Below are positions 44,354 through 52,480 of a stretch of 64,000 nt of DNA, one piece after another. The position numbers and the translations under genes were made by a program. The stretch is from Kribbella amoyensis. Lineage in GTDB: Bacteria; Actinomycetota; Actinomycetes; Propionibacteriales; Kribbellaceae. Location of the stretch: NCBI RefSeq assembly GCF_007828865.1, contig NZ_VIVK01000003.1:459869-523868 (forward strand), written 5' to 3'. Below the pieces are notes generated by a model. It saw only the letters and a list, made by a program, of their open reading frames with translations. It was not told where the DNA came from and did no database searches. Within the stretch, counting starts at the first letter, position 1, and every line of letters begins with the position of its first letter.

Positions 44354-45103
44354 TCAGCGGGCGGTGGGCGCGGCCAGGGCGGCGCCGACCTGGTCGGCCA
44401 GGGCCACGGCGACCAGGCGTTGTTCGAGGTCGGGGCGGGCGATCCGGGTCGCCGCGGTGAGCAGGAACCGGCCCACGGTCAGGCCGCCGTGCTGGACGGG
44501 CAGCTCGATCTCCGCGTTCGTGGGGAGCCCGTCCCGCTCGACCTTCAACTGGTGCGACCCGCGGGTCACGGTGCCGTCGTGGTTCAGCTGCGGACCCCGC
44601 GCGGACCGGTCCCCCGGAACGAACCGGCACCCGTCGATCCGCAGGACAGCGGTCAGCTCCGCGGACACGTCAGCCACCAGGTCGTCCGTGGAAGCCCCCT
44701 TCGCCACCGCCGCCGAGGTGGTCAGCACCCCGTCCAGGTACCCCTTCTGCCGGCTGGCCCGCGCCTGTTGCCGACGGCCCCAGATCGCGATCTCGGTCAC
44801 CGCCACCCCGATCCCGACCAGCAGCAACGTGGTCTCGATGTCGTCCCGGTTCGCGATGGTCAGCTTGTTGAACGGCACGGCGAGGAAGAAGTCGAACCAC
44901 ACCGCACTCGACAGCGCGGCCACCACCCCGGCGACCCGGATCCCGAACGCGGCCACCGCCACGATCACCACGACGAGCAGCAGCGCGGCATTCGCATTGT
45001 CGAACGAGTCGCGGAAAGGAACCAGCACCGCACAAACCAGCAAAGGCGCCACCAAAGCCGCCCCGACCACAGCACCGCGATATCCACCCACCCCACCATT
45101 CAC
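44354..45103 (-). CDS. DUF4118 (KdpD-type membrane) domain protein with GAF-like C-terminus
   Basis: 249 aa. Three to four N-terminal helices with WFDFFLAVPFNKLTIANRDDIETTLLL, the characteristic KdpD DUF4118 sequence, then a cytoplasmic domain (about 125-249) of GAF-like layout. There is no kinase core, so this is a stand-alone membrane sensor as often found in actinobacteria. The ATG at 45103 is the first in frame. The region between it and the SDR gene (45104-45181) has no gene. Confidence 0.85.
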   Translation of the reverse strand: MNGGVGGYRGAVVGAALVAPLLVCAVLVPFRDSFDNANAALLLVVVIVAVAAFGIRVAGVVAALSSAVWFDFFLAVPFNKLTIANRDDIETTLLLVGIGVAVTEIAIWGRRQQARASRQKGYLDGVLTTSAAVAKGASTDDLVADVSAELTAVLRIDGCRFVPGDRSARGPQLNHDGTVTRGSHQLKVERDGLPTNAEIELPVQHGGLTVGRFLLTAATRIARPDLEQRLVAVALADQVGAALAAPTAR

Positions 45104-45181
45104 CCGCGCCGAAGACCCCGATTCAATGCCGCCCCCGAAACTCTGGCGCCCTTCTCACGACCGAGGAGGTGGGCGTTCGGC

Positions 45182-46090
45182 TCAGCTGGTGACGGTGAAG
45201 TAGTGGGGAGTGGCGAGGTCTTCGAGGAAGGTGGGGTGGGTGGGGGTCCAGTTCAGGAGGGCTTGGGTCCTGGTGGACGAGGCGGGGTGGTCGAGGGCGA
45301 CGAAGTGGGCCAGGAAGCCGAGGTACCGGGGCGCTTCCTGGGCGGTGACCGAGCGGGTGGGGACGCCGGTGCCGTGGGCGATGGCCTCGGCGATCCGGCG
45401 GAACTCGACACCCTCCTCGGCGACGGCGTGCAGGCGGGTGGCCGGCGGGGCGGACTCGAGGGCGAGCCGGTACAGGGCGGCGGCGTCGAGGGTGTGGACC
45501 GCTGGCCAGCGGTTCGTGCCCGCATCGATGTACGCCGCGACGCCGTGCTCCCGGGCGAAGCCGACGAGCGATCGGGGGAACCCGGTCAGGTCGAGGTCGC
45601 TGTGGACGATCGGCAGCCGGACGACCGAGGAGCGGATGCCCTTGCCGGCCAGGTCGATGACGTAGTTCTCCGCGTCGATCCGGTACCCGCCGGGCAGCGT
45701 GTCGGCCTCGGTCCCGGTCCGGTCGAGGCCGGCCTGGCCGAGCAACCCGGTTCCCGACGTACCGACCAGCGGCTTGTCCGTCCCGGCGAGCGCGTCGCCG
45801 ATCGCCCGGAGCGCGGCCAGGTCGGATTCGGCGGCGCCGGCCAGGTCGCCGGACTGCATGGCGTCATGCCGGAACGCGAGGTGGACCACACCGTCGGACG
45901 CCTCGGCCCCGGCGCGCAGGCGATCGAGGTCGGCCAGGTCGCCGCGCAGGACCTCGGCGCCGGCAGCGGTGAGGCGCGCGGCAGCCGCGTCGGAGCGGGC
46001 GAGGCCGATGACCGCGTGGCCGTTGGCGAGGAGGTCGGGGACGACGGCGGAGCCGAGGTGGCCGGAAGCACCGGTGACGAAAACACGCAC
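45182..46090 (-). CDS. SDR-family NAD(P)-dependent epimerase/reductase
   Basis: 302 aa, extended SDR. Rossmann TGASGHLGSAV at 6-16, VHLAFRHD, GTSGTGLLGQ. The classical YxxxK is replaced by GYRIDAENYV, i.e. not the standard catalytic Tyr-Lys pair, so the enzyme is of the atypical SDR type. Substrate unknown. Divergent from a TetR gene, with palindromic sites immediately upstream of the start. ATG at 46090. Confidence 0.87.
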   Translation of the reverse strand: MRVFVTGASGHLGSAVVPDLLANGHAVIGLARSDAAAARLTAAGAEVLRGDLADLDRLRAGAEASDGVVHLAFRHDAMQSGDLAGAAESDLAALRAIGDALAGTDKPLVGTSGTGLLGQAGLDRTGTEADTLPGGYRIDAENYVIDLAGKGIRSSVVRLPIVHSDLDLTGFPRSLVGFAREHGVAAYIDAGTNRWPAVHTLDAAALYRLALESAPPATRLHAVAEEGVEFRRIAEAIAHGTGVPTRSVTAQEAPRYLGFLAHFVALDHPASSTRTQALLNWTPTHPTFLEDLATPHYFTVTS

Positions 46091-46105
46091 GAGCTGGATC
46101 CTTCC

Positions 46106-46126
46106 TGATGTCAGTCAGTGACATCA
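46106..46126. promoter_or_regulatory. TetR operator 1 (perfect palindrome)
   Basis: TGATGTCA-GTCAG-TGACATCA, perfect 8-bp arms with a 5-nt spacer, 15 bp before the SDR start. It shares its half-site with operator 2. Confidence 0.75.
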
Positions 46127-46141
46127 TCGACTCTACACCAG

Positions 46142-46162
46142 TGATGTCACTCGATGACATGG
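46142..46162. promoter_or_regulatory. TetR operator 2 (imperfect palindrome)
   Basis: TGATGTCA-CTCGA-TGACATGG, same half-site and spacing as operator 1 with two mismatches at the end. It lies 15 bp before the tetR start. Centres are 36 bp apart. Confidence 0.68.
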
Positions 46163-46177
46163 CTATCATCGTCGCTC

Positions 46178-46738
46178 ATGGGGCGCTGGGAACCGGATGC
46201 GGCCGGACGGCTGCGTGAGGCCGCGATGGCGCTGTACACCGAGCAGGGGTACGACGGCACGACGGTCGCGCAGATCGCCGATCGCGCCGGCGTCACCGCG
46301 CGCACCTTCTTCCGGCACTTCGCCGACAAGCGCGAGGTCCTGTTCGCCGGGTCCGAGGAGCTCCAGCACCGGATGGTCGCCGCCCTCGCCGCCGCGCCGC
46401 CGGCCGCGGGGCCGATGGACGCGATCGCGACCGGCCTGCTCGCCGGGACCGACCTGTTCAGCGGCCGCCGCGACTACGCCCGGCGCCGGCAGGCCGTGAT
46501 CGCGGCGAACCCCGAGCTGCGCGAACGCGAGTTCATCAAGATGGCCGCCCTCGCGACCGCCCTCACCGACGCGCTCCGGGACCGCGGGGTCGCGGTAGGA
46601 ATCGCCGCCCTCGCCGCCGAGACCGGGGTCGCCGTCTTCCGGGTCGCCTTCGACCGCTGGGTGACGGCGCCCGAGGACCCCGACCTCTCCGAGATCACCC
46701 GCGCCACCATCACCGACCTGGCCGGCCTCACCACCTGA
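46178..46738 (+). CDS. TetR family regulator of the divergent SDR gene
   Basis: 186 aa. HTH residues around 12-55: LREAAMALYTEQGYDGTTVAQIADRAGVTARTFFRHFADKREVLF, a classic TetR pattern. The C-terminal helical domain is of the AcrR-like type. The ATG at 46178 is preferred over upstream in-frame codons because the operator lies just before it. It probably represses itself and the SDR gene through the two palindromes. Confidence 0.9.
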   Translation: MGRWEPDAAGRLREAAMALYTEQGYDGTTVAQIADRAGVTARTFFRHFADKREVLFAGSEELQHRMVAALAAAPPAAGPMDAIATGLLAGTDLFSGRRDYARRRQAVIAANPELREREFIKMAALATALTDALRDRGVAVGIAALAAETGVAVFRVAFDRWVTAPEDPDLSEITRATITDLAGLTT

Positions 46739-46744
46739 GGCCGG

Positions 46745-47014
46745 ATGCCGGGCAACGAACCAGGCAGCGAGTGGGCCGCGTACCACCGGGAGCTGGCGGC
46801 CGCGGCCGGGTACACGATCGATACGGGCGGACCGAACTTCGGCTGGGAGCATTTCGTCGAGCAGATCGCCGAGGGCCGCGCCCCGGTGGTCAGCGAACGG
46901 AACCACATCACCGCCCGATACCAGCCCTACAACCCCTCGACCCACTGGCTCCCCGACGAAGACCGAGCCCTCCTCGACCCGGTCCGATCAGGCCGGGTCG
47001 AGGATGTCGGATGA
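46745..47014 (+). CDS. Small hypothetical protein downstream of TetR
   Basis: 89 aa, acidic, soluble; begins MPGNEPGSEWAAYHRELAAA and contains ERNHITARYQPYNPSTHWLPDED. The gap of 6 bp to the tetR stop suggests one operon. No family recognised. Codon use is consistent with coding. The last codons form the left arm of a terminator shared with the convergent toxin gene. Confidence 0.55.
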   Translation: MPGNEPGSEWAAYHRELAAAAGYTIDTGGPNFGWEHFVEQIAEGRAPVVSERNHITARYQPYNPSTHWLPDEDRALLDPVRSGRVEDVG

Positions 47015-47030
47015 AGTCAGTCCGACATCC
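47002..47030. terminator. Bidirectional terminator at convergent gene ends
   Basis: GGATGTCGGA (47002-47011) pairs with TCCGACATCC (47021-47030). It overlaps the stop codons of both the 46745 gene and the toxin gene. Confidence 0.7.
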
Positions 47031-47340
47031 CAAGTGCGGCAGCGAGTCCTTTGTTGATCCCGCTCATCGCCTGGATCGACAAAGCACCGACGACTCCGAT
47101 GACCTCGTCCTGGTAGATCTCCACGATGTCGTCACAGACAGCGCGCCCGACGAAGATCTCCGGATGACCTAGCTCTACGATGCTCGGAATCGCCGGTTTG
47201 GCCGAAGTCGTGAGGCGCACTGTCAGCACCTGAGGGAGATGCTCGTTCCGCCGGTTGTTGGACACCACGACAAAGAGTTTCGGCTCGTCCGAACCGATCG
47301 AGGCTCGCACCACTTGGCTGCGTAGCAGCGGCCAGCTCAC
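47017..47340 (-). CDS. MazF/PemK-like toxin
   Basis: 107 aa, beta-barrel toxin of the PemK/CcdB fold: KLFVVVSNNRRNE (an early S/N strand after the usual R.. loop), VLTVRLTTS, EIFVGRAVCDDIVEIYQDEV and GVVGALSIQAMSGINKGLAAALG. The normal N-terminal 'RGDIW' strand is shortened (WPLLRSQVV). MazF toxins are mRNA interferases. The GTG start overlaps the antitoxin stop by 4 bases (GTGA), as typical of toxin-antitoxin operons. No catalytic proof. Confidence 0.73.
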   Translation of the reverse strand: MSWPLLRSQVVRASIGSDEPKLFVVVSNNRRNEHLPQVLTVRLTTSAKPAIPSIVELGHPEIFVGRAVCDDIVEIYQDEVIGVVGALSIQAMSGINKGLAAALGMSD

Positions 47341-47639
47341 TCGTCAGCCCAGCTGGGACGCCGGCGCCGGGCGACGCCCTGCCGCGCCGTAGCGTCCATC
47401 TCGGTCGCGATCCGTGCATACCCCTCGGACTCGACCTGGCGCTCCACGGCTTTGATCCCAACCTCCAGCACGGCGTGAAGGAACGCGGCTTCGCTGGTCC
47501 CTTCACTCACGGAAACTTGAGCCAATCGCGACAAGGCAGTCCTGTGTTCGGCCGATCCACGGAGAACCGCCAGGTCACGAAGGTCTCGCTGGGAAAGCGG
47601 TAACGACTTACGAACGCTCGGCTGATCCGTGGTCTCCAT
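47337..47639 (-). CDS. Antitoxin of the MazF-like system
   Basis: 100 aa, helical, charged. The centre reads LSRLAQVSVSEGTSEAAFLHAVLEVG, with an acidic/basic tail (ARRRRPSWADE). It resembles small actinobacterial antitoxins without a recognisable MazE swapped-hairpin fold. Upstream palindromes probably allow autorepression. ATG at 47639. Confidence 0.7.
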   Translation of the reverse strand: METTDQPSVRKSLPLSQRDLRDLAVLRGSAEHRTALSRLAQVSVSEGTSEAAFLHAVLEVGIKAVERQVESEGYARIATEMDATARQGVARRRRPSWADE

Positions 47640-47646
47640 GCATCAC

Positions 47647-47679
47647 ATCATGCAGCACCTGTTGCAGCATTTCAACAGG
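47647..47679 (-). promoter_or_regulatory. Promoter and operator of the toxin-antitoxin operon
   Basis: On the minus strand, TTGAAA (47675-47670) and CATGAT (47652-47647) are separated by 17 bp, a good -35/-10 pair ending 8 bp before the antitoxin ATG. CCTGTTG (47658-47664) and CAACAGG (47673-47679) form an inverted repeat across the -35 region, a likely autorepressor site. Confidence 0.6.
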
Positions 47680-47738
47680 CACATGGTGCATCAGGTGTCG
47701 CCGACAAGCTGCTGCCCTCGATCGCCTTGGCCGGCTGA

Positions 47739-48521
47739 TCAGCTCAGGCGGTCGGTCAGGAACTCTTCCCAGGTGCGGCCGGTGCCGTGGTCCGGGGAGA
47801 GGTTCGCGCCGGCGCGGAAAGCCGCGGCCGCCTTGCCCGGCATGCGCATCGGCAGGAACAGCCGCTTGCGGCCGGTCGCCTTCAGGTACGAGCGGATCGG
47901 GTCGCCGAAGCCGTACACCTTCGGTCCCGCGATGTCAGCGACCAGCCCGGCTGGTTCGCCCAGGGTCAGCTCGACCAGCCGATCGGCCACGGCGGCCCCG
48001 TCGACCGGCTGCACGTGGAATCCGGACGGCACCGGGACCACCGGCAGCTTCGCCATCCCCTCGGCCAGCTTGAACAGCAGCTCGTGGAACTGCGTCGCCC
48101 GCAGCGTCGTCCACGGCACCCCGGATCCCTCGACCAGTTCCTCGGCCTCGCGCTTCGCCGCGATGTACCCGAACGCGTTCCGGTCCATCCCGCTCACCAC
48201 CGGCGTCCGATCCGCACCGACGACGGAGATGTAGACGAGATGCCGTACCCCGCCCCGCCCGATCGCCCGCATCAACTGCCGAGCCTTCTCCCCGTCCCCC
48301 TTCGCGGCCCCGGCCAGGTGCACGACCACGTCGGCACCCTTGACGGCGTTTTCGACCCCGTCGCCGGTGTCCAGATCACCCACCACGTACTCGACGCCCG
48401 CCTCGCCGTCCCGCCGGCTCCGGCTGAGTACCCGCAGGTCGGCATCCTGCGCCGCCAACCGCGGCACCACCAGCTGCCCCAGCGTCCCGGTCCCGCCCGT
48501 CACCAGAATCGTCGAACCCAT
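47739..48521 (-). CDS. NmrA-like / SDR-family NAD(P)-binding protein
   Basis: 260 aa. Atypical SDR: TGGTGTLGQLVV at 8-19, VVHLAGAAKGDGEKARQLM, HLVYISVVGADR. Only part of the classic YxxxK is recognisable (FGYIAAKREAEELV), which fits the NmrA/HSCARG-like group. It may act as a redox sensor or reductase. ATG at 48521. The upstream region (48522-48669) separates it from the divergent DinB gene. Confidence 0.86.
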   Translation of the reverse strand: MGSTILVTGGTGTLGQLVVPRLAAQDADLRVLSRSRRDGEAGVEYVVGDLDTGDGVENAVKGADVVVHLAGAAKGDGEKARQLMRAIGRGGVRHLVYISVVGADRTPVVSGMDRNAFGYIAAKREAEELVEGSGVPWTTLRATQFHELLFKLAEGMAKLPVVPVPSGFHVQPVDGAAVADRLVELTLGEPAGLVADIAGPKVYGFGDPIRSYLKATGRKRLFLPMRMPGKAAAAFRAGANLSPDHGTGRTWEEFLTDRLS

Positions 48522-48669
48522 CGCAGTCTCCTCATCTCAGGTCTTCACAACACCGACGGACCCCGACGAGCGAGTGTGACCGGTGTGACCCAAACCACTT
48601 GGAGCCATCAGAGGCGCCAGGCTCCGCTCGCTGCCCGGCGATGGGTCCCTCGTGGTGCATCATCGCGAC

Positions 48670-49173
48670 ATGACGCCCCGACGACGACCGGCTGGCGATG
48701 CCGACGAACGCGCGATGCTGACCGGCTGGCTCGACTACCAGCGAGCCACGGTCCGCCTGAAGTGCGACGGACTGAGCGACGAGGATGCGCGGAAGGCGGT
48801 ACTCCCCTCGTCCCCCGCGATGACGGTCGCCGGCCTGGTCTCGCACCTGCGTTGGGTCGAACACGGGTGGTTCGAGGTGAGTTTCCTCGGCGCGCCCGAC
48901 AGGAGCCCGACGTCGCCGGAGGACGAGCTCGCCCAATGGCGCGCACCAGGCGTCACCCTCGCCGACCTGCTCGACGCGTACGACGACCAATGCGCCCGCT
49001 CCCGCGAGATCGTGGCGAACCACGCCCTGGACGAACCAGAAGCCTGGGCCCCACCGGGCCTGGAGGTGGTGTCCCTACGCTGGATCGTGGGCCACCTGCT
49101 CGAAGAAACAGCCCGCCACCTAGGCCACCTGGACGCAATGCGCGAACTCCTCGACGGCACCACCGGCTCGTAA
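48670..49173 (+). CDS. DinB/DUF664 family protein (second copy)
   Basis: 167 aa. Four-helix DinB fold with TVAGLVSHLRWVEHGWFEV and WIVGHLLEETARHLGHLDAMRELL (H, then HxxxH). This is the DUF664 subclass common in actinobacteria. The ATG at 48670 is preferred; an in-frame GTG 6 codons upstream is possible. Followed after 17 bp by a NUDIX gene on the same strand. Confidence 0.88.
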   Translation: MTPRRRPAGDADERAMLTGWLDYQRATVRLKCDGLSDEDARKAVLPSSPAMTVAGLVSHLRWVEHGWFEVSFLGAPDRSPTSPEDELAQWRAPGVTLADLLDAYDDQCARSREIVANHALDEPEAWAPPGLEVVSLRWIVGHLLEETARHLGHLDAMRELLDGTTGS

Positions 49174-49190
49174 TCTCCTACGATCGCCCG

Positions 49191-49667
49191 ATGGCGAGAC
49201 ATGCGGTGAAACTCCTGCTGCTGGACGAGAACGACCGCGTTCTCCTCATCCACGCGAAGGACCCGCAGACCCAAGCCGAATGCTGGTACCCGGTCGGCGG
49301 CGGCATCGAGCCCGGCGAAACCCTGCAGGAGGCGGCAGCGCGCGAGGCGTACGAGGAAACCGGCCTGACCGAGCTTCCCCCTGGCCTTCCGATCTGGCAC
49401 CGGGACCACACCTACGAGTACGACGGACGGAAGTTCGACGTCCACGAAGAGTGGCTGCTGCACAGAATCGAGCGCTTCGACCCCCGACCGACGCAGCTGT
49501 CCGAGGCCGAGAGACACAGCATCTTCGGCTTTCGCTGGTGGCGCGCCGAGGAGCTGATCGAGACAACGGAGACCGTCTTCCCACCCGGCCTCGGTCAGCT
49601 CATGGGGGAGCTGGCGGGCGAGGGCTGGGGCGACGATGGTCGGAGGACGGAACTCGGAGAAGGTTGA
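49191..49667 (+). CDS. NUDIX hydrolase
   Basis: 158 aa. The Nudix box GGGIEPGETLQEAAAREAYE followed by ETG matches GX5EX7REUXEEXGU completely. N-terminal MARHAVKLLLLDENDRVLLI and central HTYEYDGRKFDVHEEWLL are family typical. Hydrolyses a nucleoside diphosphate derivative; substrate unknown. ATG at 49191 with a plausible -10 (TACGAT) 8 nt upstream, so it may also be expressed leaderless, or in an operon with DinB. Confidence 0.93.
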   Translation: MARHAVKLLLLDENDRVLLIHAKDPQTQAECWYPVGGGIEPGETLQEAAAREAYEETGLTELPPGLPIWHRDHTYEYDGRKFDVHEEWLLHRIERFDPRPTQLSEAERHSIFGFRWWRAEELIETTETVFPPGLGQLMGELAGEGWGDDGRRTELGEG

Positions 49668-49804
49668 CGGCCGGCTCTCGAGGCGCACGGTAGAAGCACC
49701 GGTGGCTCCTCGATGCCCGCAACCAAGTCGGTGTCGTCTTCGGTTCTCGACAACCTACTCGGTGCCGGGCATTTTGCTTGGGTTCCTTGGGTCAGGCGGC
49801 CCTC

Positions 49805-50020
49805 ATGGCCATTTTCAACCAGGACCAGCGATCCGCTGCAGCAGTGGACGGTCCAGAGATTGTCTGGCAAGCGCAAGGCGTGCTGATGGAAATCCACAAG
49901 ATCAGCGCTCCACAGGCGCTGAAGGTGATCGAGTGGCACGCCCAGATGCTCGGGAAGACCACCGCGGAGGTCTGCCTCGAGCTACTCCACGACGCCAGCC
50001 GCGGCCAACCGACACCCTGA
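49805..50020 (+). CDS. Short ANTAR-like domain protein
   Basis: 71 aa. Sequence VWQAQGVLMEIHKISAPQALKVIEWHAQMLGKTTAEVCLELL matches the ANTAR antitermination helix-bundle (AQGVLM, then A...L...A...... ..VA..LL). It is a stand-alone ANTAR without a receiver or GAF domain, which would bind dual-hairpin RNA targets. ATG at 49805. The 137-bp gap upstream holds no gene. In actinobacteria such short proteins occur but are rarely studied. Confidence 0.65.
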   Translation: MAIFNQDQRSAAAVDGPEIVWQAQGVLMEIHKISAPQALKVIEWHAQMLGKTTAEVCLELLHDASRGQPTP

Positions 50021-50149
50021 CCTTCGGTGACCGTGCATTCCGACAGGACGTACTCACCTCGCCGCTAGCCGGTCCTCCGAACTCGGCCGCTGCTCCAGCC
50101 CATGACGCCGGGTACCTCCTGTCCAAATGCCCGCACCTACGATGAGCCG

Positions 50150-50479
50150 GTGGATCTCACCGCTTACCAACAAGCTGCCCTCCGCACCGCCGCACCCCGC
50201 GACAAGCAGAACGAATTCCTGCACCTGGTGCTCGGCCTGGTCGGCGAATCCGGCGAGATCGCCGAGAAGGTGAAGAAGGTGATCCGCGACCAGGACAGCG
50301 ACTTCACCAAGATCGACATCGAGGACCTGAAGAAGGAACTCGGCGACGTCCTGTGGTACGTAGCTGTCCTGGCCGACTACTTCGACATCCCCCTGAACGA
50401 GGTCGGCGAGAAGAACATCGAAAAGCTCGCCGGCCGCCAACAACGCGCAGTACTGGGCGGCAGCGGCGACAACCGCTGA
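50150..50479 (+). CDS. MazG-like nucleotide pyrophosphohydrolase
   Basis: 109 aa. MazG fold: LVLGLVGESGEIAEKVKKVIRD has the EExxE-like pattern (E-x-x-E in GESGEIAEK) and KKELGDVLWYVAVLAD carries the second Asp/Glu set (ExxxD). It is a single-domain dUTPase-like enzyme that cleans non-canonical NTPs. The GTG at 50150 is 6 nt downstream of TACGAT, suggesting a leaderless transcript; an ATG at 50102 gives 16 extra doubtful residues. Confidence 0.88.
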   Translation: MDLTAYQQAALRTAAPRDKQNEFLHLVLGLVGESGEIAEKVKKVIRDQDSDFTKIDIEDLKKELGDVLWYVAVLADYFDIPLNEVGEKNIEKLAGRQQRAVLGGSGDNR

Positions 50480-50556
50480 TCCGTCACCAGCAGCCCAGAA
50501 TGACCGGTAGCTGCCAGGGCTCGATGACGAGGTGATCGGCGCACCAGACTGCCGTG

Positions 50557-50961
50557 ATGGCGACGTGTGACTTCTGCAACGGGACGACCGAGTCCGGGAC
50601 TCGATACCCGGCCGAGATGGTGCAGCAGGCGGCGCTGACCGGGTTTCGGCCGTCGGGCCTTGAGGTGATCTACGGCGTGGCTCGGCAGCTGGGGCTGACC
50701 GAGATCGATCCTGGTCGCGAGTGGGTCGAGCAGGTGATGGCAGACCGCTCGGACTGGCTGACGTGCCCGAGCTGCGTCCGAGAGTTGGAGGACCATCTGG
50801 CCGGCAGACGGCGGCGTGGGCCCGCGCAGTCTCCTCCGCCCAAGTACCGCAGTGGAGATCTGGGAGCCACGGGCGGATCCGGGAACAGTCCATTGGTTGT
50901 CGGGTTGACACTGGTCCTGATATTGGTCGTCTCGGCGGTAATCCTTCTACTGATCAGCTGA
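50557..50961 (+). CDS. Zinc-ribbon-like protein with C-terminal membrane anchor
   Basis: About 134 aa. Two Cys pairs (CDFCNG near residue 5 and CPSCVREL near residue 71) suggest a split zinc-binding site; a disordered linker (RRRRGPAQSPPPKY) precedes a tail-anchor helix (PLVVGLTLVLILVVSAVILLLIS) that ends the protein. No known family recognised. Start is ATG at 50557, directly after a GTG. Followed by an MFS gene after 120 bp. Confidence 0.68.
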   Translation: MATCDFCNGTTESGTRYPAEMVQQAALTGFRPSGLEVIYGVARQLGLTEIDPGREWVEQVMADRSDWLTCPSCVRELEDHLAGRRRRGPAQSPPPKYRSGDLGATGGSGNSPLVVGLTLVLILVVSAVILLLIS

Positions 50962-51082
50962 TGAGGACCTGAGCGGACCAACACTCGCCGTACTTCTGCA
51001 CCGAGAGCGTTCCGCGTAGGTTTACTGGGATCGGTGAAAGCCCCAATGGGGTGTCCTCGTCGAACACCGGAACTTCCGGCGC

Positions 51083-52480
51083 TTGTTCTGCGGCAACTCG
51101 ATCTCCCTGCTGGGATCGAGCGTGACCACCGTTGCCTTGCCGTTGACCGCAGTGCTGGTGCTCGCCGCGTCCCCTGTACAGATGGGATTGCTGGGCGCGG
51201 TCTCGTTCCTGCCGCACCTCGTACTGGGGCTGCCCGCCGGGGTGTGGGTGGACCGGCTGTCGTACCGCCGAGTCGTTGTCGGCGCTGACCTGTTGGCGGC
51301 CACCGCGTTGGCGGCAGTACCGATTCTGGCCGCGACGGGACTGTTGCGGATGTGGCACCTGTACTGCGTCGTCGTGATCACCGGGACCTGCAGCTTGTTC
51401 TCCGCGATCGCGGCCCAGTCGTTCGCACCCGTACTGGTCCCCCGCAGCGAGATGCTGGCAGCCAACAGCGTGTTTGCCCTCAGCAACTCCCTCGTCTCCA
51501 CCAGCGGCAGTGCCCTGGGCGGCGTCCTGGTCCAGCTCCTGACAGCCCCGATTGCGATCGCTGTCGACGCCGCCTCACTGCTCCTGTCGGCGATCACGAA
51601 GGCGCGGATCACCGTCACGGGTAGATCGACCGCCGCAGACCCCGCCAAAGAGTCGATCTTCAAGGGCATCCGGGGCGGCTTCCGAGCAGCGCTCGAGCAC
51701 CCCGCACTCCGGGCAACCACCATCGCCGCCACCGCCGGCGCGTTAGCCGGTCAGATGCAGGCGGTGGTCGTGGTGCTGTTCCTGGTCCGCGACCTCAGCT
51801 TGTCGGCCCAACTGGTCGGCCTGGTGATCGCGGTGTCCGGAATCGCCGGGATCGTCGGCGCCACCGTCGGGGTACAGATCACCGGCCGGCTCGGTAACGG
51901 GCCCACCTTCATCGTCGGCATGACACTGTCGAGCCTGGCCGGCCTGGTGATGGCGACCGCGGCAGGACCGACCGCCGTGGCTCTCGCAGTGGTGATCGTC
52001 GCGCAACTCCTCCGCGGCTGGGGCCCAACCCTGTACGGGATCAACCAGCAGACCATCCGCCAGATCCTGATCCCACCCGAACTCCTCGCCCGAACCCAGG
52101 CCACCTGGCGATTCCTGGTCTTCGGCATGCAACCGATCGGCGCCCTCCTCGGCGGCACCCTCGGCGCCCTCCCCGGCTTCCGCCCCACCCTGGTCATCAG
52201 CAGCCTGATCATGCTGACCGGCACCACCCTCGCCCTACTAAGCCCCCTCCGCACCCCTCCGCCAACTCCCAGAAACCGAGACGACCGGACAACCCTCCGC
52301 CTCACCCCACTAGCTGCCGGCCTCAGGTCCATCACCACTTCGGGGCGTGTGCTGCGATCAGGCGGTGCCCGATTCGTACCAGTTCGGCGCGTACGGACGG
52401 TGGTTCGAGTACTTGCACGCCTTCACCGAGGTAGATCAACTCACAGGCCGCTTCATGGACCGAGTCGAAGGTCGCACTGA
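51083..52480 (+). CDS. MFS transporter with disturbed ends
   Basis: About 465 aa, 12-helix MFS (enterobactin exporter/MFS_3-like): GLPAGVWVDRLSYRRVVVGADL is motif A, with later VVVVLFLVRDLSLSAQLVGLVIAVSGIAGIVGA. The family N-terminus 'VLVEHRNFRRL' is encoded just upstream of the TTG at 51083 but without a start codon in that frame; ATGGGG at 51048 is one base out of frame. A single G too many in GGGG would explain this. At the 3' end about 50 residues after helix 12 are basic and Arg-rich and lie antisense to the WYL gene (149-bp overlap), so the original stop may also be lost. Confidence 0.72.
   Translation: MFCGNSISLLGSSVTTVALPLTAVLVLAASPVQMGLLGAVSFLPHLVLGLPAGVWVDRLSYRRVVVGADLLAATALAAVPILAATGLLRMWHLYCVVVITGTCSLFSAIAAQSFAPVLVPRSEMLAANSVFALSNSLVSTSGSALGGVLVQLLTAPIAIAVDAASLLLSAITKARITVTGRSTAADPAKESIFKGIRGGFRAALEHPALRATTIAATAGALAGQMQAVVVVLFLVRDLSLSAQLVGLVIAVSGIAGIVGATVGVQITGRLGNGPTFIVGMTLSSLAGLVMATAAGPTAVALAVVIVAQLLRGWGPTLYGINQQTIRQILIPPELLARTQATWRFLVFGMQPIGALLGGTLGALPGFRPTLVISSLIMLTGTTLALLSPLRTPPPTPRNRDDRTTLRLTPLAAGLRSITTSGRVLRSGGARFVPVRRVRTVVRVLARLHRGRSTHRPLHGPSRRSH

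Noticed and set aside
46745..47014. Reading the small gene as an extension of the toxin-antitoxin module
   Set aside because: It is on the opposite strand, follows tetR by 6 bp, and is separated from the toxin by a bidirectional terminator.
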